Assembly (NCBI RefSeq): GCF_008728515.1
Contig: NC_044976.1
Coordinates: 36,851,376 to 36,915,375, forward strand
Origin: Papio anubis
Taxonomy: Eukaryota > Chordata > Mammalia > Primates > Cercopithecidae
Direction of reading: 5' to 3'
Length of the DNA: 64,000 nt
In this document: positions 1 to 10,033 of the stretch, piece by piece
How positions within the stretch are numbered: the first letter of the stretch is position 1
Layout of the letters: the number at the start of each line of letters is the position of its first letter
The notes under the pieces: model-generated
The model's input: the letters and a program-made list of their open reading frames with translations, nothing else
Databases searched by the model: none
What the model was told of the DNA's origin: nothing
Made by a program: the position numbers and the translations under genes

Positions 1-457
1 AACTATTAAATTGGCCCCAATTTCCCACCTCTCCCTGTATTCATGCCCTTTGCAAGATGATTTTGAAGACATTCCCATAAAGACATGGAGAGATTTCCAC
101 ACCTGTAAATCCAGTCTCTGATTTGCTTTGGTCAATAGGATGCAGCAAAAGTGATGATGTGCCAATTCTGAGCTTATGCACCTCTACTATCACTCAGAAC
201 CCTGCCACTGCCGTGAGAACAAATTCAGGCTTGCCTAATAGACAATAAAAGACTACATGGGACAAAGCTGACCTGTCTCAGCTTCAGTCATTCTAGACCA
301 CTCAGACTCTAGCTGACCTACTAGGTGACCACAGACACATGGGCAAACCCAGGCAAGATCAGCTATGTCTGTCCCAGATTGACAGAACTCTCCAGCCAAC
401 CCACAGACTAATGAGAAATCATAAATTGCTGTTTTAAGTCACTATGTTTTGAGGTAG
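1..457 (+). repeat. MLT1-type LTR (ERVL-MaLR), 5' part, interrupted
   Basis: The text matches the MLT1 group of mammalian LTRs: a 'ggtcaataggatgcag' segment, 'acccacagactaatgag', and the typical 3' end 'gttttaagtcactatgtttt'. The last ~38 bases of the same element resume at 941, after a younger LTR. The left end may lie outside the window. The subfamily is not assigned. Confidence 0.7.
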
Positions 458-940
458 TGTGATGGTTAATTTAATGTATCAACTAGACTGGCTAAGGGAT
501 GCCCAGATATCTGCTTAAACACTATTTATGGGTGTGTCTGTGAGGGTGTTTTCAGAAGAGATTAGCCTTTGAATCAGTACTCTGAGCAAAGATCACCCTC
601 ATCAAGATGTGTGAACATCATTCAATCTGTTTATGGCTCAAATAGAACAAAAAAGGCAAAGAATGGATATCTATCTTCTCCTGCCTTCAGACATGAGAGC
701 TCCTGGTTCTTGGGCCTTCAGCCTTCAAGGCTTACACCAGAGGCTCCCTGGTTCTCAGGATGTTAGACCAGGACTGAATTATACTACTGGTCTTCCTGAT
801 GCTCCAGCTTGCTGATGGCATATTGTGAGACCTCCGCCTCCATAATCATGTGAGGCAATTCCTATAATAAATCTCCTCATATGTCTATCTATCTATCTTT
901 CTTACTGGTTCTGTTTCTCTGGAGAACCCTGACTTAAGCT
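458..940 (+). mobile_element. Solo ERVL-type LTR (MLT2-like) inserted in MLT1
   Basis: It starts TGTGATGGTTAATTTAATGT and ends at 'ctggagaaccctgactta', the two ends of a common ERVL LTR family that I believe is MLT2-like. A sense AATAAA lies at 866-871, followed by a short (TCTA)n tract. It interrupts the MLT1 LTR; flanking pentamers GGTAG (453-457) and GGTGG (941-945) fit a decayed 5-bp target-site duplication. A second, antisense copy of the family lies at 56869-57355. No internal retroviral sequence is adjacent, so it is a solo LTR. Confidence 0.7.
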
Positions 941-978
941 GGTGGCTTGTTACACAGCAGTAGCTAACTGTTACAAGG
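941..978 (+). repeat. MLT1-type LTR, 3' remnant
   Basis: 'Ttgttacacagcagtagctaactg' is the usual MLT1 3' end and joins directly to the 1-457 piece when the ERVL LTR is removed. Confidence 0.65.
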
Positions 979-1364
979 TGAAACTGAAAAGAGAGTTCCC
1001 TTTTCCGCCTCACAGGATGTTCGACAAGGTTGTGACTTGCTCCTTCAGTTGTCCCAGCGCTCAAACCCCTAGGGGAAGCATGCAGACAGACAGGTGCAGA
1101 GGCTGTGGGGAGTGCTTTTGGATCCAGCCCCACAGCAGTGTCTAGGGGTGGGTGTCTGTGACTCCCAAAGCCCAAGTGGGTGTGTGTTACAGTGTGCTCT
1201 TTCAGCTTTGCTGTCTGCAGATGGCTTGTGTTAATTAGCTCAACAGACCCTCTGCCTTACCACAAGAGCAGAGGGCCGGTGTGACAGCTTTCTGTACCCC
1301 AAGTTCTTGCCCAGTGTACCAGAAAAACTGGATCATATGTGGGCTCAAAGCATGCGTGCAAGGT

Positions 1365-1370
1365 TTTATT
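1365..1370 (-). promoter_or_regulatory. LTR polyadenylation signal AATAAA
   Basis: TTTATT on the plus strand gives AATAAA in the sense direction of the class I ERV LTR, downstream of its TATA motif, where an LTR polyadenylation signal is expected. Activity is unknown. Confidence 0.5.
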
Positions 1371-1644
1371 GAGTGGTAGAGGTGGCTCTTAGCGAGATAG
1401 ATGGGGAGTTGGAAGCCGGAGATGGAGTGTGAAGGTGGTCTTCCCCTGGAGTCAGGCCACCCAGCAGCTGGACTCTTCTACTGCCCCTGGCCCTGCCCCG
1501 GCTGAACTCCCCTTGGTATCCAGATGTCCTTCCTCTTCTTTCCTTCCTCTACCACGTCGTTCCGCTGTCGCTGGTCTGCCAGTCAATTGATGTCTGTGCC
1601 TGCTCAACATTCTCTGCTTGTGTCTGTGCCTGCTAAGGTCTCGG

Positions 1645-1652
1645 GTTTATAT
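1645..1652 (-). promoter_or_regulatory. TATA-like box of the antisense ERV LTR
   Basis: Plus-strand GTTTATAT reads ATATAAAC on the minus strand, upstream of the LTR polyadenylation signal. It would direct transcription leftward. It is a motif call only. Confidence 0.45.
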
Positions 1653-2024
1653 GGGCACAGGATGGGGTGCATGGCAGGCCAGGGTAGTCTTGGAAAATGC
1701 AACATTTGGATGCAAAAACAGGAGTGCCTGTTCTCACTTAGGTCCACGGGCACAGGCCTGAGGGACCTCGCCAGGGACCCCACCCTTCTCTACCCAGCAC
1801 TTTTCTGCCTGCCTCCCATATCAAAACCAGGATTTAAACCCAGGTCTTATGGGTTCCATAGCTTGAACTCTTCCTTGTACTCTGCATGGATAAGCCACAT
1901 CCTTCTAAACAATCACAGCCAGGAGGGTTGGGAGAAATGTCAATGTCAGCCCAGGAGAATAGGATAGGATATCTCCTTCACTGATAGAATTTGGGCCATT
2001 GTCTGTTTAGGTGTAAAAATTGAA

Positions 2025-2125
2025 AGACTCAGATGACCTGGGTTCTGAATCCAGCTCTGCCACTAGATCTGTAAAACCTTGACCAAGCCACTCATATATC
2101 TAGGCATCTGTGATCTTTTCCACAG
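2025..2125 (+). repeat. MIR SINE fragment
   Basis: MIR core text 'gacctgggttctgaatccagctctgccact' followed by a decayed 'cttgaccaagccac'. The tRNA-like head is mostly lost. Confidence 0.7.
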
Positions 2126-2144
2126 AGGAAGGGGTCAAGATGTA

Positions 2145-2290
2145 TTTGCTCAAACTAATGTTTGCTAATAGCTGCAGCGTTAAGCAATGTGCTACATGCC
2201 AAGGATACAAACCTTACAAAATTCTCATCCTCAAGAAGCTCACAGTCTAACGGAGACATAAACATTGCAAACAAAAAAATTGGAAACAGA
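2145..2290 (-). repeat. L2 3'-end fragment
   Basis: 'Aagaagctcacagtctaac' after 'gccaaggatacaaa' matches the antisense of the L2 3' region. It is heavily diverged. Confidence 0.45.
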
Positions 2291-2310
2291 TAGGTATTGT
2301 GATAGGCAAA

Positions 2311-2752
2311 ATAATGGTTCCCCAAAGATGCCCACATCTTAATCCTGTATCCAGGAATTTGGGGATATGTTACCTTCCATGGCTAAAAGCACTTTGCAGG
2401 TGTGATTTAGTTACAGATCTTGGGATTGGAAGACAACCCTGGATTATCTGGGTTATTGTAATCATAATGTAATCACAAGGATTCTTATAAGAGGGAGATT
2501 TGAAGATGCAACACTGCTAGCTTTGAAGATGAAGGAAGGGGCCACAAACCAAGGAAGACAGGCAACTTCTACAAGCTGGAAAGGCGAAGAAATGGGTTCT
2601 TCCAAAGAGCCTCCAAAAGGAATGTGGTTCTGCCAACACTTTGATTTTAGACAAATAAGACCTATTTTGGACTTCTGACATCTAGAACAGGAAGAGAATA
2701 ACTCTGTGCTGTTTTAAGACACTCAATTTGTAGTGATCTGCTGCAGCAGCCA
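2311..2752 (+). mobile_element. MLT1-type LTR
   Basis: It starts 'tgataggcaaaataatgg', contains 'ggattatctgggttattg' and 'ctacaagctggaaaggcga', and ends 'gctgttttaagacactc' then a decayed 'gcagcagccatagg'. This matches a common MLT1-type LTR. A second copy of the same subgroup is at 38182-38663. Confidence 0.65.
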
Positions 2753-3404
2753 TAGGAAGTGCATATTCCATTCCTGGTTCAGTACCTGGCACTGAAGATG
2801 TTGTCTGGCACACAAGAGGTGACTGACTCCAAATGATTCCCTGGTGACATTGCCAATGTCAGGTCCTGGTGTGTTCTCGAGAAGGTCTCTTGGAATGCTC
2901 AGTCTTTGGGTCCATGGTTTCTTACAGACAGAACTGGGGGGAAATAAGATGGGATGTCTCTGGCTGACCACCAATTCCCACCACCTCCTGGCTTCTGCTG
3001 CTCCTATCAAGCCACAAGACTGTGCCAGGCTGAGGTAGAGGAGCATGGAGAGAACCAAGGCACAGTCTCTTCCCTCTGGAAGGGGAGCTATACAAGAGCA
3101 TGGACTATCTGAGTAAGGCCCGTAGCCTTGGGCACTGGGTGGAAATGACTCTACCTTCTCCCTTCCAGGCCAGGAGCTTTCAAACATTTGACCAAGACCA
3201 CCTCTCATAGGTATGAAATACATTTCATACCACTACCCAGTACACACATCTGTGTGTGTAGATGTATGTATGCATAGCTAAGCAGAAGTTTCACCTAACA
3301 GCACTTGATACATTCTGGTTATTTAGTATTCTAATATGCTTTCTTTGTTGTAAAAATACTGGCCACAACAGAGTAGAGTGATTTCCCAACCCACTGATGG
3401 GGTG
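2753..3404. other. Unique sequence, no feature seen
   Basis: No repeat family or gene-like signal is recognised. A minus-strand frame of 166 codons runs through here but has no recognisable domain and no supporting context. Confidence 0.4.
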
Positions 3405-3600
3405 CAATCTGCAGTTTGAAATTACTCTTTTAAACTATCACATCTAGGGAACTTTGAAAGCCCTGTCAGTTGCCAGGCCCTGCCTCTAGAGATTCTGATG
3501 TCACTGGTCTGGGGAGTGGGCTCAGGTGTCAGTATTTCAACAGAGCTCCTCAGGTGCTCAAAAGTGAGTCAAATATGCCGTCAGGGTTGAGAAGCACAGT
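3405..3600 (+). repeat. MER5-type hAT-Charlie DNA transposon fossil
   Basis: It shows the family sequence order: 'ctagagattctgatgtc', a 'ctggggagtgggctcagg' block, 'agagctcctcaggtgctc', and the terminal 'gggttgagaagcaca' (consensus ends near 'gggttgagaaccactg'). Confidence 0.65.
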
Positions 3601-3696
3601 CTAGACCCATACTCACTGTCAAATGAATTTGCTGACAGCAGAACTAGGGCCAGGACATTCACTTACACAGGATATTCCACTGGAACACACTCATAA

Positions 3697-3704
<8 letters not shown>

Positions 3705-3728
<24 letters not shown>
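3705..3728. repeat. (AC)12 microsatellite
   Basis: Twelve uninterrupted AC units, so the tract is probably length-polymorphic. Confidence 0.9.
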
Positions 3729-4117
3729 TTTCCTACGGGATCAATTCCAGACTCCTTGTCAGAGCATCCAAGGCCTTTGATGAACAGACCCCAACCAACC
3801 TTTGCACACATGTCCCCTCTACCATACCGCGGTTCCCCTAGTCCCAACACTTCAGTCATACACAATTGTCATCCATCAGGCCAGATCTGTTCACAGCACT
3901 GGGCTTCATACTTGTGGCTTCTCTGCTGGGAAAGCCCCTCCCGCATCACCCTTCTGGTCCCGACTCAGTTCACAGCCTCTCTTGGGAGCCTTTCTACTTC
4001 CTCCATTCTCTGTGTCCATCACTGGAATGGAACCCTCACCACCGTGCTCAGGAATTACCGATCTACCCATCTGCCTCCTTCACTTGTGCAATAACTATAC
4101 AGTTTTTATTTTCTGTA

Positions 4118-4414
4118 TTTTTTTTTTTTTTTTGAGACAGAGTTTTGCTCTTGTTGTCCAGGCTGGAGTGCAATGGCGCGATCTTGGCTCACTGCAACCT
4201 CTGCCTCCTAGGTTCAAGTGATTCTCCTGCCTCAGCCTCCCAAGTAGCTGGGATTACAGGTGCCTGCCACCACGCCTGGCTAATGTTGTATTTTTAGTAG
4301 AGTTGGGGTTTCACCATGTTGTCAGGCTGGTCTCGAACTCCTGACATCAGGTGATCTGCCCGCCTCAACCTCCCAAAGTGCTGGGATTACAGGAGTGAGC
4401 CACCATGCCTGGCC
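4118..4414 (-). mobile_element. Alu (AluS-like), antisense, with perfect TSD
   Basis: A full-length Alu on the minus strand: T-tract (the complement of the A tail), both monomers, and terminal GGCC. It is flanked by a perfect 12-bp target-site duplication TATTTTCTGTAT at 4107-4118 and 4415-4426. Confidence 0.95.
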
Positions 4415-4434
4415 TATTTTCTGTATCCTTAATG

Positions 4435-4960
4435 CTCTGGCATCTGGGGCCTTGTTAATTGTGGAGAGACCATCCCTTTCAGGGCTAGCAAATTCCTAGA
4501 GACAGCAAACTACTCCCTTCCAAGGGAGTCTTTCATGACAAAACAACCAATCCAAAGCCCACATCCTCCAGGCACCTTCTTCACTGGGCTCTCTCAGGCT
4601 CTCATACTCCAGGTCATAATCACCCAGGGCCAGGTACCTGACAACTCCAAACAGCCCCTATCTCCCAGAGCCCACTGAAATTATTCAAACTAGCCAATCC
4701 TAAGGCCACTTACCCTGCTGTGCCTGTTCCTTCCCATGGAAACCACCACCAAGGCTCCCACCCCCCACCTCACTCCTTCAGCCTCCTGACAAACCCTGGT
4801 GCTCCCTGATGTGGCCCTGTGTGGCGTGGTGTGCCCCTTCCTCTTCGGACCTGTGAGTAACAAACTATCTTTTTAATGGCAATCGTTTCTGGATCTGTTG
4901 TTCTCCCTATACATGAATAATAATAAAACCTACACTTTTAAAATAGTCTATCTGTGAGTC
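4435..4960 (+). repeat. Probable LTR, family unassigned
   Basis: The text reads like an LTR: a CAAT-like 'aaccaatccaaagcc', a long C-rich body, then 'cttcggacctgtgagtaac' and 'aataataaaacc' with AATAAA at 4922-4927. The ends are not defined and no target-site duplication was found, so this is a tentative call. Confidence 0.35.
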
Positions 4961-4984
4961 CTAAGGCAGGGACATCCTTCTAAC

Positions 4985-5165
4985 ACTATCTGTTGCTGAG
5001 CACTTGCTGAGTGACAGGCACTGTGCTAAGTCTTTACTGGTATTATTTTATTATCCTCACAGCAACCTGGTGAGGTAGGTACTGACCACTCCCAATTTAC
5101 AGATGAGAAAATAAAGCCAGCAATGGACAGCGCTAGGATTCTAACACAGATCTGTCTGGCTCTCA
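4985..5165 (-). repeat. MIR SINE, near full length
   Basis: Antisense MIR: 'gacaggcactgtgctaag', 'tattatcctcacagcaac', 'ttacagatgagaaaa', and the decayed 'gattctaacacagatctgtctggc' head. Confidence 0.8.
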
Positions 5166-6484
5166 GGTCAACTCCAGATTACCCTCTTGGGGCGGGGGGT
5201 GTCAAACTCAAAGGCCACAACCTCAACGACAGGGCCCCCGCAAACAGGACTGCAAGGGACAGGTGTGCAGGTTTCATGAAGGCCCCTGGCCAATGGAGCA
5301 AGGAGACCAAAAGAATCAGCCTCCCAGGCCGGCCAAGCTGGGCACCTCAGGGCTGCTTCCTTCCGGAAGAGACTCCTTTTTCTAGTCCTCACTCAGGGGC
5401 CATCTAGATTAGCCCTATATCAGAACCGCAGTCCCACGATGTTTGCTAATCTAATTTCCCCATTGCGGTGTGTGGAGAGGACACATTCTGAAGGCATCTC
5501 AGTTTAAACATCAGAGGCTGTCATGGATGTGTCAAACCAAGGCCCCAAAGCTTCAGGCACTGAGATAAATCCTGCCCCTCCTCTTTAATTAATTCTCTCA
5601 TCCTTTTTATGTTTAACATAGACTGGGCCTGTTCCTCAAATTCGTTTATTTGGTTCTGCAAGAGAAGATTCCCAGAGACGTGTATTTTAAACAAGTCTTA
5701 ACTTTTGTCAGTGTAACATGTGATTAGCACTTTCCACTTGAGCTCTGTTAAAATGCCCAGTGGCCCATGTCCCTCAGAACTGGTGTTAGGAACCATCAGC
5801 GGCCTCCTGCTGAGCTCTGGGACACAGCAGAGACTTCTTGCTCCGACTGTCCTGATGAGCTGGTCACTTACTGTCCTAACAAGGAACAGGGTTTTCATCG
5901 CCCAGAGCTCTTGCTTTTCAAAAGTAGTCTCTTAGCTGTTCCATAAGAATATCACTTTTACAAAAGACATGCCCACAGTATTACAACCATGGACAACCTC
6001 AGCGAAACTCTGGGTTATTAGCTGCAGACCTAAAGGTGGCACCAAAATGAGTATCTACGCTCATCCAAATTAATGACTCTCCTCAACCTTTGACCACAGA
6101 AGCCCATGAAGTCACTAAGCAGTGCCATCTGCACTCCAGATACTCACAGTATAATGCATTCCCCCCCTCGGAGCTACAGACCCCCACAGCCTGGTCTTGC
6201 AGCTCCAAGGCCAGTGGCCCCATGCAGAAGTCCCACCTGACCCTGCCACCAGCCCACAGCCTCTGGCCACCCTTCTATACCATCTGGCTTCAGAGGGCTG
6301 AGGGGCAGTTCACTGCCAGCCAGTCCAGCCAGGATTTGTTGGACACAAAAAGAATGGAAATGTGTTTTAGAAATGAGCACCATATAAATAGTCAATAAAT
6401 ACAAGATCATGTCATGATCATTACTCTTGTTACACACATCCCTACCCTTGTTCTTGTAACTAGTTCTCGCTCTGGGATCAGCTA
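5166..6484. other. Unique sequence with a candidate conserved block at 5420-5700
   Basis: No repeat is recognised. The part around 5420-5700 is AT-rich, with several homeodomain-type cores (TAATCTAATTT near 5447, TTTAATTAATT near 5584) and no repeat decay pattern, which resembles vertebrate conserved non-coding elements. Conservation cannot be tested here. The rest shows only chance open frames. Confidence 0.3.
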
Positions 6485-6655
6485 CAGCTTGGTTTCAATC
6501 TCTGCTTACTGATTATGTGACCTTAGCTATGTTGTCTGACCTCCCTATGCCTCCGTTTCCTAATTTGTAAATTGGAGATGAAAACAGTTCTTACCTTGTA
6601 GGATTATGAACAGTTTATAAAGAAAAGTGCTTCTGAACGCAGTGCCTGACAGAGC
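6485..6655 (+). repeat. MIR SINE
   Basis: Sense MIR: 'gattatgtgaccttagc', 'cctccgtttcctaatttgtaaa', 'ttaccttgtaggatta', 'gcagtgcctgac'. Confidence 0.75.
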
Positions 6656-7040
6656 AGTGCATTCACAGGCCACCTTCACACTTCCCAGCCTTTGCACTTG
6701 CTGTTCCTTCTGCCCCAAAGTCCCTTCCCTCCTCTTGGCCTGGAAAAGTCCTACTTTCTTTCCAGGGTCATCCTGGATGCTACCTCTTTTAGGAAATATT
6801 CCCCATCCCCTCCAAGCTGTGACTCCCCACAGCCTGCTCTGTGCTCCACACAATCATGCTCCCTCCTCTAGGATAGCGTTGGCCACACAGAACACTATGC
6901 TTTTTCCACAGTTCCCACACCCCAGCCATGAAGTCCTTGAGGGCAGGATTATGCTATCTGTTATTGAACCTCCAGACTACAGTTCCATGCCCAGTGTTAA
7001 GTAGATGCTCAATAAAGGTTGGCTGACTTAAGTAATGAGT
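6656..7040 (+). repeat. L2 3' end
   Basis: Sense L2 3' UTR: 'ctttgcacttgctgttcc', 'gaagtccttgagggcagg', then 'gtagatgctcaataaagg', the terminal L2 motif. It directly follows the MIR. Confidence 0.8.
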
Positions 7041-7187
7041 TAGTTATGCTCATAATGAGGGAAAAGCCACAGAAACACAGAACAGTGTGATGGCCATCTA
7101 AGGCATAGTGGGGTTAAGCATCCCTTTGAGCAGTGTGAGTGGTGAGCCCTATAGCTGTGATTCTCTCTCCTGCTTATGTAACTGGTT

Positions 7188-7278
7188 TGGGAGGAGACCC
7201 AGGAATCTATTGGTTTGGTTTGGTTTTAAGCTTGCCAGGTGATCCTAAGGTGTGGCCAACTTTGAGAACTGCTACTCT
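7188..7278 (+). repeat. MER5-type fossil, 3' half
   Basis: 'Gcttgccaggtgatcctaag' and 'aactttgagaactgct' match the 3' half of MER5-type hAT elements. Confidence 0.5.
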
Positions 7279-7519
7279 ACCATCCTTCCCTAACATCATG
7301 TCCTGTGAATTCAAGGCAGGAGCAATGCCTCCGCTTCCTGTAGCTCCCAGGGCCCAGCCACATCACCCGAAGGGTGCTGCTACCTGCAGAAGCTGGTCCT
7401 TGGGCTCTGACTTGACAGCTGAGCATCATGTGAAAGGCAGGGCAAGGTAAGCAAAGGGAGCTAGTTAGACATATGGGGTGAGAACAGGTGAACGGCTGTG
7501 AGCTGAGGAACAGGTCCCC

Positions 7520-7770
7520 CATCAAGCTGAACCCCTTATCCTTCAGCACTAAAGTCAGCCTTCACTTCCTCCTGAGAAGCCTTTGCCCAGGCACCTCCAT
7601 GCCCTGAAGGCTGTCTCCTCAGCTGCCCAGCAGCCCCTGCCTGCCTCTTCCCAAGTCTGCCTCCCTTGCAAGCACCCTGCCTGCCTCTCCCCAAGCCTGC
7701 TCCTCCTGCAAGCACCCTGCCTGCATCACTCATTCCATTTCCCTTATGCCAGGCACAGTGCTGGGACACA
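7520..7770 (+). repeat. L2 fragment containing a tandem duplication
   Basis: 'Ttcacttcctcctgagaagc', 'gcctttgcccaggcacc' and 'ccaggcacagtgctgggac' fit the L2 3' region. A 40-bp unit is repeated inside it. Confidence 0.5.
7636..7727. repeat. 40-bp tandem repeat, 2.3 copies
   Basis: Units 7636-7675 and 7676-7715 (each starting CCTGCCTGCCTCT and ending GCAAGCAC) plus a 12-bp partial third. A few mismatches separate the units. Confidence 0.8.
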
Positions 7771-7849
7771 CGGATCATCCACTTGTTGGTGAATGCCAAA
7801 GTAAAGTGAAAAGTCTGAATCATACAGAATATTTTTAAAGAAAAGCACT

Positions 7850-8512
7850 CTACATCCATGTCCCTACAAAGGACACAAACTCATCCTTTTTTATGGCTGC
7901 ATAGTATTCCATGGTGTATATGTGCCACATTTTCTTAATCCAATCTGTCACTGATGGACATTTGGGTTGATTCCAAGTCTTTGCTATTGTGAATAGTGCT
8001 GCAATAAACATACGTGTGCATGTGTCTTTATAGCAGCATAATTTATAATCCTTTGGGTATATACCCAGTAATGGGATGGCTGGGTCATATGGTACATCTA
8101 GTTCTAGATCCTTGAGGAATCGCCATACTGTTTTCCATAATGGTTGAACTAGTTTACAATCCCACCAACAGTGTAAAAGTGTTCCTATTTCTCCACATCC
8201 TCTCCAGCACCTGTTGTTTCCTGACTTTTTAATGATCACCATTCTAACTGGTGTGAGATGGTATCTCATTGTGGTTTTGATTTGCATTTCTCTGATGGCC
8301 AGTGATGATGAGCATTTTTTCATGTGTCTGTTGGCTGTATGAATGTCTTCTTTTGAGAAATGTCTGTTCATATCCTTTGCCCACTTTTTGATGGGGTTGT
8401 TTGTTTTTTTCTTGTAAATTTGTTTGAGTTCTTTGTAGGTTCTGGATATTAGCCCTTTGTCAGATGAGTAGATTGCAAAAATTTTCTCCCATTCTGTAGG
8501 TTGCCTGTTCAC
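7850..8512 (-). pseudogene. L1 ORF2p C-terminal fragment (inverted part)
   Basis: A 220-codon open frame reading L1 ORF2 downstream of the reverse transcriptase domain. Recognisable blocks are DPAIPLLGIYPKDYK, WNQPKCPS and MWHIYTMEYYAAIKKDEF, then GTWM. The frame ends in a stop created by the flanking target-site duplication, exactly where the element breaks. The intact protein is an endonuclease/reverse transcriptase of about 1,275 residues; endonuclease and RT domains are absent here, so no activity is possible. The continuing codons sit in plus orientation at 8621-8689. Confidence 0.9.
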
Positions 8513-8620
8513 TCTGATGGTAGTTTCTTTTGCTGTGCAGAAGCTCTTTAGTTTAATGAGATCCCATTTGTCAATTTTGGCTTTTGCTGCCGTTGCTTTT
8601 GGTGTTTTAGACGTGAAGTC

Positions 8621-8689
8621 TTTCTTAGCAAACTATCACAAGAACAGAAAACCAAACACCGCATGTTCTCACTCATAGGTGGGAACTGA
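8621..8689 (+). pseudogene. Last 22 codons of L1 ORF2
   Basis: Reads FLSKLSQEQKTKHRMFSLIG, then GN and stop: the ORF2p terminus, separated from the preceding codons by the inversion. Confidence 0.9.
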
Positions 8690-8744
8690 ACAATGAGATC
8701 ACTTGGACTCGGGAAGGGGAACATCACACACCGGGGCCTATCAT

Positions 8745-8766
8745 GGGGAGGGGGGAGGGGGGAGGG
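8745..8766 (+). promoter_or_regulatory. G-quadruplex motif in the L1 3' UTR
   Basis: Four G tracts of 4, 6, 6 and 3 separated by single A bases, the known G-rich tract of primate L1 3' UTRs. It could fold as a G-quadruplex on the plus strand. Confidence 0.75.
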
Positions 8767-8896
8767 ATTGCATTGGGAGTTATACCTGATGTAGATGACG
8801 AGTTGATGGGTGCAGCACACCAACAAGGCACAAGTATACATATGTAACAAACCTGCACGTTATGCACATGTACCCTACAACTTACAGTATAATAAT

Positions 8897-8927
<31 letters not shown>

Positions 8928-8940
8928 GAAAAGCACTCTA

Positions 8941-9371
8941 ACTGCCTTCAAATGTAAAAAGTTCGCCCAATAAGAGCTAACAGACTAGACCCAGGGAGCC
9001 CGCTTTGAGAAAGCGGCGTGTAATTAGCACACTGTCGATGTATAAACAGCAGCCTCAAAGTAGTTGTGAATAGTTTATTCGCTGGTGTGAAGTAACATTC
9101 CCTTGCAATATTATAACAATGGCCTACCTTAGTTTCCTTGCACTTCTCCACCTAATCTTATTTCTACTCATTAATAGTGAAAAGGAAGCCCGGTTTTACT
9201 GGCTGCAAATCATGCCAGACTCCACACCAGTGAGGTCTGAATTAATGAGCTTGAACTGTCTGCATTTCCATCCTAAAGCTGTCTCAGCTCCCTCCACGGG
9301 TTTTCCTTCAAGGGCCATCTCTCAGATAACAGATCCTCCTTTCTCTTGGCAAATGCTATGAGTGCGCCCCC
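8941..9371. other. Unique sequence, CpG-retaining candidate element
   Basis: No repeat is recognised. The first ~180 bases keep several CpGs unusual for this window, beside AT-rich cores such as TAATTAGC and ATAAACAGC. The TSD-defined L1 insertion directly abuts it. It may be a conserved non-coding element; not testable here. Confidence 0.3.
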
Positions 9372-9452
9372 CATTTTCAGATGGGAAAGTGGAGGCACAG
9401 AAGTGGACAAAGTTGTCTGAGTAGCACAGAATTCAAGCCCAGGAGATGTGCC
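9372..9452 (-). repeat. MIR SINE fragment
   Basis: 'Cccattttcagatgggaaa', 'ggaggcacagaag' and 'agaattcaagcccagg' are antisense MIR core. Confidence 0.6.
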
Positions 9453-9670
9453 CCAGTGCCTGCATTTGTACTCAGAGAAGCCCCAGTCCTAGAAAGTCAA
9501 ACCGCGGTTACCAGGACCTGGGAGAGGAGGCCATGGGGAGTTACTGTTTCTCAGCTACAGAGTTTCAATATAGGATAAGAAACTTCTAGAGATGAGTGGT
9601 GGGGATGGTTGCAAAACAAGGTGACTATACTTAATGCTACTGAATTGTACACTTAAAAATGGTTAGAATG

Positions 9671-9966
9671 GGCCGGGCGCGGTGGCTCACGCCTATAATC
9701 CCAGCACTTTGGGAGGTCGAGGCAGGCAGATCACGAGGTCAGGAGATCGAGACCATCCTGGCTAACATGGTGAAACGCCGTCTCTACTAAAAATACAAAA
9801 AAATTAGCCGGGCATGGTGGCGGATGCCTGTAGTCCCAGCTACTTGGGCGGCTGAGGCAGGAGAATGGCGTGAACCCGGGAGGCGGAGCTTGCAGTGAGC
9901 CAAGATTGCACCACTGTACCCCAGCCTGGGCAATGGAGGGAGACTCTGTCTCAAAGAAAAAAAAAA
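9671..9966 (+). mobile_element. AluY-like insertion
   Basis: Full-length Alu with Y-type text 'gaatggcgtgaacccggg' and 'gcggagcttgcagtgagc', little decay, A-rich tail. Flanks GGTTAGAATG (9661-9670) and GGTTTGAATG (9967-9976) are a 10-bp target-site duplication with one mismatch. It faces the antisense Alu monomer at 10034. Confidence 0.95.
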
Positions 9967-10033
9967 GGTTTGAATGGCAATTTTATGTTCTATTTTACCC
10001 CAATTTAAGGGGAGTAACACTTGTTTTTTTCTC

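Larger units (their letters stand above)
979..1823 (-). mobile_element. Solo class I ERV LTR, antisense
   Basis: An ~845-bp element whose minus strand reads as a complete LTR. It begins TGATATGGGAGGCAG, has a TATA-like ATATAAAC and, ~280 bp later, AATAAAACCTTGCA, and ends CTTTTCAGTTTCA. The layout (promoter, R region, polyadenylation signal, U5) and the moderate divergence suggest a primate ERV1 LTR; I cannot name the family with certainty. No gag/pol sequence flanks it. It abuts the MLT1 remnant at 978. I found no convincing target-site duplication. Open frames across it on either strand are incidental. Confidence 0.65.
7853..8924 (+). mobile_element. L1PA insertion with 5' inversion (twin priming)
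   Basis: A 5'-truncated primate L1 in two opposed pieces. Bases 7853-8620 hold the C-terminal ORF2 region in minus orientation. Bases 8621-8924 hold the end of ORF2, the 3' UTR with its G-rich tract, and an A-rich tail in plus orientation. The whole is bounded by a perfect 16-bp target-site duplication AAAGAAAAGCACTCTA (7837-7852 and 8925-8940), so both pieces entered in one event. Compared with the L1 consensus, only about 16 bases are missing at the switch. A 3' UTR fragment of the same subfamily lies at 56154-56368. It cannot be mobile. Confidence 0.95.

Noticed and set aside
1524..1967. 147-codon plus-strand frame
   Set aside because: It lies across the antisense class I ERV LTR and runs out into flanking DNA; it reads the non-coding strand of the LTR.
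2723..3223. 166-codon minus-strand frame
   Set aside because: It begins in unique DNA and ends inside an LTR remnant, with no domain or conserved motif.
3705..3728. CRISPR-like or other regular array
   Set aside because: No array of repeats with unique spacers exists anywhere in the window; the regular tracts are simple microsatellites.
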